Source: Nitrosospira lacus (GTDB taxonomy: Bacteria; Pseudomonadota; Gammaproteobacteria; Burkholderiales; Nitrosomonadaceae). Taken from it: a stretch of 64,000 nt of DNA. Shown here piece by piece: positions 10,664 through 17,640 of this stretch (its first letter is position 1; every line of letters starts with the position of its first letter). Location of the stretch: positions 62,001 through 126,000 of the forward strand of contig NZ_CP021106.3 of the NCBI RefSeq assembly GCF_000355765.4. The letters are read 5' to 3'. The position numbers and the translations under genes were made by a program. The notes beneath the pieces are model-generated. The model did not search any database and was not told where the DNA came from. It saw only the letters and a program-made list of their open reading frames with translations.

Positions 10664-13597
10664 CTAAATTTCCTCCCCGGGTTGAGCATCCTGCTCTTGC
10701 AGTGTTCCCCTCATGAGATCAGGTTCTCCGCAAAGCCGCAAGATTTCCGCACGAGCGGAGTCCCTCAAATGAATGGCGGCAGCCCAATCCTTGGTATCCG
10801 GCAAGATAGGCTTGCTGATCGTGATGGTAATAATCCCGCGGCGAGGCAACCAATGTCCGGCGCGAAGGATGGAGCGAGTACCACGAATGGTTACGGGCAC
10901 TATCGGCACTCCCGCTTCGGCAGCCACCATAAATGCACCCATCCGGAAAGGCAGCAAGCCGGGCATGCGGGTGAATGTGCCCTCGGGAAAAAATATCGGA
11001 CGGCTACCAGACCGCAATGAGCGGGACACCTGCTTTAATTCCTCCACACCGCGTTCCGGATCGAAGCGATCGACGAAATTCGACCCGATATGCCGTAGAT
11101 ATACGCGCGAAACAATACTGTCCAGCAGCTCCCGTTTGGCTACAAAACTGAAATGCTCCTTGGCATGGAATCCGCCCGGCAGGGCTGCTACCAGCATGAT
11201 TCCGTCGAGATAGCTGGCATGGTTTGCCACCAGCACAAACGGCGCCTTGCAGGGCAGATTTTCCAACCCGCGAACCACTAATGGCGTTCCCGACAAACGT
11301 GCAAGGAGGCGTGCGCTTCCCCTGCTTAATGCCCACCCCCAGGCGGGGCGGGGTAGCAATGCGGTTGCCAGCCAGGTCACGGGTGCCAGCAGGCAGAACA
11401 GGACCCATACATATGCAGCATATAAAATGCCGGATGCCACCCTGCTGCCGCGGCGCAACTGAGGCAGCGCACCGGCCCACGCCAGCCGCACCACCTGCCA
11501 CCATACCGGGCGCGGGGGGGGCGCCCCCTTTTCATACAACTCACGGCAGGCTGCCCGGCGGATCTTGCCGCTCGAGGTTTTGAGCACGCTATGGACAGGC
11601 GCCAGCACAATATCGTCTGCCGGCATTCCCAGCATATCCAGAGTCAGGGCGTTGATCTGACCGCGCAACTCCTCCTGCTTTCCGGAATCGATATCGCGCA
11701 TCTCGGCCAGCACCACCAGTCGCTCTGTACCGGAAGCCGGGTCCGGGCTGCCAAAAACCGCGACGCACCCCTTACGAATGCCGGAGATATTACCGACCGC
11801 CTCTTCCAGCTCATGGGGGTGGATATTGCGCCCGGCACGAATGATAATGTCCTTTGCACGTCCGGTCAGATAAATATCACCTGCAGCAAGGTAAGCAAAA
11901 TCGCCGGAATCCAGCCACCCTTCGCGAAACAACAGGCGATTCTGCTCCGGGTTGCGGAAGTAACCACTGGTAGCGGACGGTCCTTTGAATTTCAGGTATC
12001 CTTCCACCCGCTCCCCCACTTCATTGCCTGTGGCATCAACAATTTTGATTTGGTGGCCCGGAAGCGGCCGGCCACAGGCCACAAAGCGCAATACCTCCGC
12101 ATTTTCGCCTCCCGCTGGATCCGCCCGACCGGAACGTGTGAATTCTTCCCGCTTGATACAGTCGATCAACGGCCCGCGGCCCGGCGGCGGAAAGGCGAGC
12201 CCAACCGAGCATTCTGCCAACCCGTATACCGGCGCCATCGCTTCCGGCCGCAGCCCGTAGCGGGCAAAGCGCTGCGTGAAATTGACGACAGTCGCGGGAC
12301 TCACCGGCTCGGCACCGTTAAAAGCCATACGCCAGCTCGACAGATCCAATCCATCGATAACATCGTCCGGGATCTTGTGCAGGCACAACTCATAGCCAAA
12401 GTTGGGAGATGCCGAAAGGGTGCCGCGGTGCTGATGGATCGCCCACAGCCAGCGTTCCGGCCGCGCCAGAAAGGTGATGGGTGACATCACCACCAGCGGA
12501 CACGCGTAGTACAGGCTGCCCAGCCAGGCCCCGATCAAGCCCATGTCATGATAGAGCGGCAGCCAGCTGACAAACACGTCCGTGGAAGTGACCCCCGCCG
12601 CCTGTCCCATCGCGCGGATATTGGTGAGTAAATTGGCATGAGTCAAGGCAACGCCCTTCGGATTGGCGGTACTCCCGGAGGTGTACTGCAACAGCGCGAT
12701 ATTATCGGCCTGGACGGGATACTCCGCCGCCTGTCCGGAAACGGACAACTCCGCCGCAGTCGTAATTGCGCGCAGTGTCTCCACCTGAGCCCGGAGCAGT
12801 CGAGCCACCGGTTTCGCCTCGGGCACCGTAATCAGGATCGTGGCGAGCGCATTGGACAGAATGCCCGCATGCCGGCGCAGATGATCCTCGATCTGTGAGA
12901 CGCGAACGGGGGGATAAATTGGCACAGGAACCCCGCCCGCGAGCAGTGTCCCAAAGAAGCAGCAGAAGTAGTCATGGCTGGTCGGCAGCATGATCGCCAC
13001 GGACTGTCCGGGCTGCAACCCGAATTCCACCAGTCCCGCCGCTATTTTCATGGCGCCTTGCTGCAATGCGACGTAGGAGATGACGTCTTCCCTGCCCGCT
13101 TCATCCAGCAACGTGATATGCGTGCGGTGCGGATGGGCGCGCACGTGCCAATCAAGAACTCCTGGCAGCGTCAGCGCATCGGCTGGTTCCGCCGATACCT
13201 GAAGTGGAGCTTCACTTCGCTGTATTCCCTTCAGCGCTGCCGCGGCGGGCGCGGCCGTCAATACCGCTCGCAACAGATCGCGTGGTGTCTCGGCATTGGC
13301 CAGCACCTGTTCGGGTAGACTGATCCCGAAGACACGCTCAATGCGAGCGAGCAGTTCTACCCTCGCGAGACTGTCAAAACCCAGATCCTGCTCCAGAGAG
13401 TTGTCCAGCGTTGCCGAAATTTCCCCACTGGAGCGTCGATGCAATTCAGCTGCCAGCTGCCGCGCGGTTTCCAGCAGAACGCCAGCCGCATCTTCCGCGC
13501 TTACCGCCTGTCCTGTTGGCCGCTCTCCAATCAAGCCTGATTTCCCCCGCGGTATAAATTCACACTGCCCCCTGCGGGCATCAATTTACCTTTGAGC
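10664..13597 (-). CDS. ACP / acyl-AMP ligase / 1-acylglycerol-3-phosphate acyltransferase fusion
   Basis: 977 aa if read from the ATG at 13597, which has GAGGAG 8 nt upstream; the frame is open from there. Residues about 25-110 are an acyl carrier domain with LGFDSL (phosphopantetheine Ser about 76). About 140-690 is an AMP-dependent ligase of the FadD/FAAL type: YTSGSTANPKG at about 305, YGLAE, LDSGDFAYL, GRAKDIII and the catalytic Lys in SSGKIRR. A hydrophobic segment near 720-745 precedes a PlsC domain with NHASYLD (about 792) and FFPEGTF (about 869). The order suggests that a free fatty acid is activated, passed to the ACP and esterified to a lysophospholipid in one protein, similar in principle to Aas. 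Substrate is not predictable. Single-gene unit. Confidence 0.9.
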
Positions 13598-13925
13598 ATG
13601 ATGTGATCTCCTCAATTTCCCTCTCAGAGGTCAATGATCGTGTGTCACAACTTTCTTTATAGCATAGAGCCTTCCCGAAATTAGGTTCGTACAGGGGTCG
13701 GATTGCCGGATTGCCTCGATCGAAGGATAACTCGGGAGCACACAGCCTTTTTAACCCGCGGATATACTAATAGGGGCCCATGGATACCAGAGGTTCTTGC
13801 TTTCATAAGATATTTCCTACAAATTTCATTTCATGCGCGGCAGCGCACAGATGAGATGTTTTTTTTTATGTATGTTATAAAGTATTGAGGCAGATTCCCA
13901 TTTCCATCACAAAGGAGAAATACCA
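13598..13925. other. Intergenic region between the divergent fusion-ligase and peroxiredoxin genes
   Basis: 328 bp carrying the two divergent upstream regions. The right half is AT-rich, with a run of T and TATGTTATAAAG about 45 bp before the peroxiredoxin start, a plausible sigma-70 region. A 17-bp motif at 13682-13698 recurs with one mismatch at 17230-17246. No open frame with family resemblance was seen. Confidence 0.5.
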
Positions 13926-14528
13926 ATGTCCGTGCTCGTCACCCATCTCGCACCTGACTTCACCAAGCCCGCTGTCCTGCCGAACGGAAGTTTCAATGAC
14001 GCTTTCAATTTTCATACCGAAATTTCGGGCAGGTACGCTGTGCTGTTTTTTTATCCGCTGGATTTCACCTTCGTCTGCCCTTCCGAAATCATCGCTCACT
14101 CCCACAGGGCGGAAGAGTTCCGCAAACGCAATGTGGAAGTAATCGGAGTTTCGGTGGACTCCCAGTTCACCCACTATGCCTGGCGCAATACCACTGTGGA
14201 CAAAGGAGGGATCGGCCCGGTAGGCATTACTCTGGTGGCCGACGTGGGTGGGGAGGTCATGCATGCCTATGGGGTCGCTCATCCGGATCACGTCGCCCTG
14301 CGCGCTTCTTTCCTGATTGATAAACACGGCATTGTGCGCCACCAGGTGGTCAACGACCTGCCGCTGGGACGCGACGTGGACGAAATGCTGCGCATGGTGG
14401 ACGCATTGCAGTTCTACGAAAGCCATGGCGAGCTATGCCCAGCCGGCTGGAAGACGGGAGACCCTGGGATGAAGGCATCTCCCGAGGGCGTAGCGGAATA
14501 TCTGGGCGCGCACGCCGAGGCGCTTTGA
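13926..14528 (+). CDS. Typical 2-Cys peroxiredoxin (AhpC/TSA family)
   Basis: 200-aa thiol peroxidase reducing H2O2 and organic peroxides. The peroxidatic Cys lies in DFTFVCPSE (about residue 51) and the resolving Cys in GELCPAGW (about 168), as in AhpC/Prx1-type enzymes. The C-terminal arm is complete. A strong ribosome site (AAGGAG) is 9 nt before the ATG. No ahpF-like reductase is adjacent, so the electron donor is unknown. It is followed 190 bp downstream by a ferritin-like gene, pointing to a shared oxidative-stress and iron role, though a separate ribosome site and the gap leave co-transcription open. Confidence 0.94.
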   Translation: MSVLVTHLAPDFTKPAVLPNGSFNDAFNFHTEISGRYAVLFFYPLDFTFVCPSEIIAHSHRAEEFRKRNVEVIGVSVDSQFTHYAWRNTTVDKGGIGPVGITLVADVGGEVMHAYGVAHPDHVALRASFLIDKHGIVRHQVVNDLPLGRDVDEMLRMVDALQFYESHGELCPAGWKTGDPGMKASPEGVAEYLGAHAEAL

Positions 14529-14718
14529 TTTGATGAGCCCATAAAGCACGACGACCGGAGAGCGAATACAGGTGATTATTATGCAATTGACCGTCAAATG
14601 CTTGGAGAAGGCCCCCTGAATTACCACTTCCGGGAAAAAACAAAGCTCCCTGTTTAATGACTGTCTCTATGAGAGACCTGTGCCGCGCGGATGATTTGCA
14701 AATCAAAAGGAGAAAAAC

Positions 14719-15177
14719 ATGAACTTCGATAAAGACAAGGCCATCGCGTTGTTGAACAAGATCATGGAACTTGAGCTCGCCGGCGTGGTGCGTTATACGC
14801 ATTATTCATTGATGGTCTTCGGTTACAATCGCATCCCTGTCGTGGAATGGCTTAAAAAAGAGGCTGAAGAGGGATTGATGCACGCCCACAAAGCGGGCGA
14901 GCTCGTTACCTTGCTGGGAGGATATCCTTCACTTTCCATAGGCCCGCTGCTGGAGACCCATCATCATGACATCGGCGATATCCTTCGGGAATCCCTGGCG
15001 CATGAAGGCGAAGCCTGTACGGCTTACTATGAACTGCTGGAACTGACTCAAGGCAAATCGGTACTGCTTGAAGATTACGCACGAAGTCTCATTGTCGCTG
15101 AAGAGATGCATGCCGACGAAGTTAACAAGATGCTGCGACGAACGGGTAAAACGGGCGTGTACGAGCCCGCCAGGTAA
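14719..15177 (+). CDS. Bacterioferritin-like (ferritin superfamily) protein
   Basis: 152-aa four-helix-bundle protein. Acidic and His residues at ferritin-like intervals are visible: E17/E19 in helix A, E51 with H55/H57 in helix B, E97 in helix C and EEMH at 128-131 in helix D, consistent with a diiron site. It lacks the haem-ligand Met environment of classical Bfr (compare the real bfr at 23907-24371). SD AAGGAG precedes the ATG. Probable role is iron binding or oxidation in the cytoplasm after the peroxiredoxin. Confident of the fold, less of iron storage as such. Confidence 0.82.
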   Translation: MNFDKDKAIALLNKIMELELAGVVRYTHYSLMVFGYNRIPVVEWLKKEAEEGLMHAHKAGELVTLLGGYPSLSIGPLLETHHHDIGDILRESLAHEGEACTAYYELLELTQGKSVLLEDYARSLIVAEEMHADEVNKMLRRTGKTGVYEPAR

Positions 15178-15189
15178 CCGCTTTTCAAT

Positions 15190-15216
15190 GTGGGCCGGGG
15201 TTCCCGGCCTCTGGTT
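15190..15216 (+). terminator. Possible terminator after the ferritin-like gene
   Basis: GGCCGG and CCGGCC arms around a short loop lie about 15 bp after the stop codon. The following tract has only a few T residues, so termination strength is doubtful. Confidence 0.4.
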
Positions 15217-15235
15217 TCCCTGATGCGGAGCGGAA

Positions 15236-15427
15236 TTATTCGTCGCTTCGCAAATCGTTGTATACCATGCCGCTTAACTGAATCATCAGCTCAACCTCGC
15301 TTTCCTCTTCCTCGAGAGTCTCGCCAGACTCGTAGAGCTCCATTAACGAGCGGAGAGCATCGACAGGATTCGCATCAAAGATGTCAGCCTGCTCACCTGG
15401 CTGCAAGGTAATTTCAACAGGGTTCAT
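15236..15427 (-). CDS. Small acidic protein of unknown function
   Basis: 63 aa starting MNPVEITLQPGEQ, strongly acidic toward the C-terminus (ETLEEEESEVE). The frame is open upstream to 15511, but AGAGG lies about 8 nt before the ATG at 15427, favouring the short form. No signal peptide, membrane segment or recognised domain. It faces the ferritin-like gene tail to tail, with 58 bp between stops. I do not recognise the family. Confidence 0.5.
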   Translation of the reverse strand: MNPVEITLQPGEQADIFDANPVDALRSLMELYESGETLEEEESEVELMIQLSGMVYNDLRSDE

Positions 15428-15523
15428 GCCCGCCTCTTTAATGCGGATAATCATCAAAAACCGGTTATGTACATATAGTGAATCAACCTGGCGTTCTTCA
15501 TGCGGGCGCACGTCGCATAAATC

Positions 15524-15796
15524 CTACCCAAAGCGCTTTTTCCTGGTCACAACGGACAACGCGGCATGTCCGGTACGCCGGTTGAAACTGGCGGAATCCC
15601 ATAAGCCGATGGTTCTGCCGCGATGCGAGTCTTTGAAGACGCCGGGGTCATTGAATATGCCATGGGGATCAATCACGTGATCGACCTCATTTTTCATGGC
15701 TGGCAATTCCTGCCCAGACTGCCTGTCAAGTGAAGGCTGATCAGCCTGGCTCACTGATGATGCGGGCATCACCAACGCGGATAGTTCGGGTTTCAT
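15524..15796 (-). CDS. Small hypothetical protein with strong ribosome-binding site
   Basis: 90 aa starting MKPELSALVMPASS, hydrophilic, with a basic C-terminus (VVTRKKRFG). A near-perfect AGGAGG is 5 nt upstream of the ATG, which argues for real translation. No transmembrane segment; the first 18 residues are only weakly hydrophobic, so export is unlikely. It lies 97 bp upstream of the small acidic gene on the same strand and may be co-transcribed with it. Family not recognised. Confidence 0.5.
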   Translation of the reverse strand: MKPELSALVMPASSVSQADQPSLDRQSGQELPAMKNEVDHVIDPHGIFNDPGVFKDSHRGRTIGLWDSASFNRRTGHAALSVVTRKKRFG

Positions 15797-15948
15797 GTTG
15801 CCTCCTGTGAATGTAGGAACTAAACCAGGATAAATTCGTAAATTTGATCGATGTGTTCAGGCTAACTAAAATAGATGGCGTTTCAATGAAGGATTTATGA
15901 AGGTTTTACAATCGATTGAGTACAGATCGAGTGGGAATGGAATATGTT

Positions 15949-16434
15949 TCAGCTTTGCTTCTTTGAAATTTCCATCATGTTCCATTTGGGACCCGAATAT
16001 TCAAAAGTAACCGGCTCGAGCGGCGTCCGCTCGCACCCATCACGCATCAACGCGGCCGTTTCTCCCAAGGCTATTTCCTGCAGGCGGCAGCGCATATTCA
16101 ATACGCCATCGCTGGACTCGAAGACGCCGCAGGTACGCGAGGTCTCACCATCCGCCCGATAGCCTTCGGATGCTGCGTGAGACCCCACATCGTTCATGAT
16201 TGCCACGGGCAAATGGGGATAGCGCCGCCGGGCTTCCCGAATCCATCGCAACAGACTTGCCTGTTGAGCGCAATCGTATACGTTGCCGTCAACAAGAACC
16301 ATGTCGTAATCTTCCAGGTCTGGCTCAGGAAAGCTTTCCAGCGATTTTCGTTCCAGCCTGTGCTTTGATTTCTCAAGCAGCAGTTGCAGGATTCGACGCG
16401 CATCCTGTTTTTCTCCAACCAGAAGAATATTCAT
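15949..16434 (-). CDS. Degenerate response-regulator receiver-like protein coupled to luxI
   Basis: 161 aa. The first 75 residues follow a CheY-like pattern: strand 1 MNILLVGEKQDAR, helix, then YDMVLVDGNVYD where the Asp in VLVDGN would match the phospho-acceptor. The acidic pair after strand 1 is replaced by Gly-Glu, and the conserved Lys loop is not visible (FESSDG is found instead), so normal phosphotransfer is doubtful. The C-terminal 60 residues match nothing I know. Its ATG overlaps the luxI stop by 4 bp (ATGA), with AAGGAAGG inside the luxI tail as ribosome site, so it is translated together with the AHL synthase. A role in tuning quorum sensing is an inference from context only. Confidence 0.65.
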   Translation of the reverse strand: MNILLVGEKQDARRILQLLLEKSKHRLERKSLESFPEPDLEDYDMVLVDGNVYDCAQQASLLRWIREARRRYPHLPVAIMNDVGSHAASEGYRADGETSRTCGVFESSDGVLNMRCRLQEIALGETAALMRDGCERTPLEPVTFEYSGPKWNMMEISKKQS

Positions 16435-17045
16435 GCGGCCTTCCTTTGCGCATCCTCGGGAAGCGTACCGAACAGGGCAAACTCCGTCATGGCGTCGATC
16501 TCGATGTAGCAGGCTACGGTTAAAACCCGTCCAATCTTGATAGGTGCTCCCAGTCTGGAAACGTTGACACCAAGTTTGCGTATCAGCCTCTCCACGGCAA
16601 CGGTAGTTACGGTCACGTAGCGCTTTATTCCGTTGTTTTGCGCAAAAAGAAACAAGGTTCGCATCATTTGGATGGGAATATCGCTAAACCCGAATCCCGC
16701 ACTTTCATACTTGGGAACCGCCACGGCAAACCGGCTCAATTCCCACACATCGGTTTGCCGGGGTGCCGGCTGCCCATGCAATAGCTGTGGAAACGTATCC
16801 TTCAGCATGTTGGGACCGGTAGTGGGAAGCAGCCGCCAACAGCCCAGTATCTCATCCTCATCGCCTTTTGCCAGGACATATACCGGATTTGCATGATCGA
16901 ACTCATCATGCTCCATTCCATTATCGTTGGTTACCTCCCACCCCAGCCGATCATGAAAAACTTCGTGTCTCAGTCGATACATTCCAATCACCGCCCGTTG
17001 ATCCAGTGAAGCATTTCCGTGCTGCGCAAGCATGATCTGTCCCAT
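16431..17045 (-). CDS. luxI: LuxI-family N-acyl-homoserine-lactone synthase
   Basis: 204 aa. The LuxI catalytic residues are visible with a shift of one from LuxI numbering: R26, F30, W36, D47, D50, R71, F85, E102 and R105 (in WELSRF). A Thr-rich strand at 145-148 lies where 3-oxo-selective synthases carry Thr. The enzyme makes AHL from SAM and acyl-ACP; the homologue described in Nitrosospira multiformis (nmuI) is reported to make long-chain AHLs, from memory. No luxR is adjacent; the only one in the window is at 49449. Two lux-box-like dyads lie 65-130 bp upstream, which suggests autoinduction. Coupled to the downstream receiver-like gene. Confidence 0.95.
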   Translation of the reverse strand: MGQIMLAQHGNASLDQRAVIGMYRLRHEVFHDRLGWEVTNDNGMEHDEFDHANPVYVLAKGDEDEILGCWRLLPTTGPNMLKDTFPQLLHGQPAPRQTDVWELSRFAVAVPKYESAGFGFSDIPIQMMRTLFLFAQNNGIKRYVTVTTVAVERLIRKLGVNVSRLGAPIKIGRVLTVACYIEIDAMTEFALFGTLPEDAQRKAA

Positions 17046-17107
17046 TTCTGGCCCCGTCCTGGTTGTTAATGACGGTGCTATGAAACAACGGAATGGAGGC
17101 TTCCGAT

Positions 17108-17127
17108 AGCTGTAGAATCTTACAGGA
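17108..17127 (-). promoter_or_regulatory. lux-box-like operator 1 for luxI
   Basis: AGCTGTAGAATCTTACAGGA contains the dyad CTGTA-N6-TACAG, i.e. CTG-N10-CAG, the LuxR/LasR box rule. By eye 16 of 20 positions agree with the Vibrio fischeri lux box. It ends 63 bp upstream of the luxI ATG; a weak -10 candidate (TTCATA, minus strand) lies at 17079-17084, placing the box near -40. Confidence 0.75.
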
Positions 17128-17158
17128 AAAAATGCCAGATACTCGCTGTAACCGTTAT

Positions 17159-17174
17159 CTGTAGCGGATTACAG
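17159..17174 (-). promoter_or_regulatory. lux-box-like operator 2 upstream of luxI
   Basis: CTGTAGCGGATTACAG is a second CTGTA-N6-TACAG dyad, again obeying CTG-N10-CAG, centred 49 bp upstream of the first. It could be a second LuxR site for luxI or an operator for an unseen divergent transcript. Confidence 0.65.
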
Positions 17175-17640
17175 GCCTCCGCACCGGATCAATTTGAACC
17201 GGATTTTTGGTGATATTTCCGGGAAATAATAGGTTCGAACAGGGGTAACGTTCAGTTCTTTTTGTACTTTTTTCTTCGACACAGGTAAGGCGCATAAACC
17301 GTAGGACGCTATAAGCAAAGCACATTATGCCGAATGTCTGGATAACCATTCTTCTCAACCATTCGGCGAAAAGTCGAATATGGCCACTCACTTACCCGCC
17401 TCACTAAACCGCGCTTGAAGTCTCACCGCCTCGCGAAGCAATTCTATATAGACGTTACCCTGCCGTCGCGGCAGGGTAACGTCGAATAAATATATACCAT
17501 ATGAATAATAAATTTCATTTGGCATTATGGGTTTCAGATATTACGCCTTACGTCTTGGATAAGTCGTTTGCAGGCGCGGAACCCCGGCCATGCGGCGGCA
17601 TGACCGCGACTATGGCCGACTTCTGGCGAAGATGATTCCG
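17175..17640. other. Intergenic region between the luxI promoter and the siderophore receptor 3' end
   Basis: 466 bp without a credible gene. It holds the 17-bp motif at 17230-17246 and a perfect 33-bp hairpin at 17451-17483. The only longish frame (minus strand, 17155-17391) would overlap lux box 2 and has no recognisable protein character. Confidence 0.5.
17451..17483. repeat. Perfect 15-bp-stem palindrome
   Basis: GACGTTACCCTGCCG and its exact complement flank a 3-nt loop (TCG). It lies 158 bp past the stop of the TonB receptor gene. No T-run follows on either strand, so it is not a textbook intrinsic terminator; it could be a transcript-stabilising stem or a protein-binding dyad. Confidence 0.7.

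Noticed and set aside
11591-12484. 297-codon plus-strand frame opposite the ligase fusion
   Set aside because: Antisense to a well-supported gene, no recognisable domain, composition typical of a shadow frame.
17155-17391. 78-codon minus-strand frame upstream of luxI
   Set aside because: Overlaps lux box 2 and has no protein character or ribosome site.
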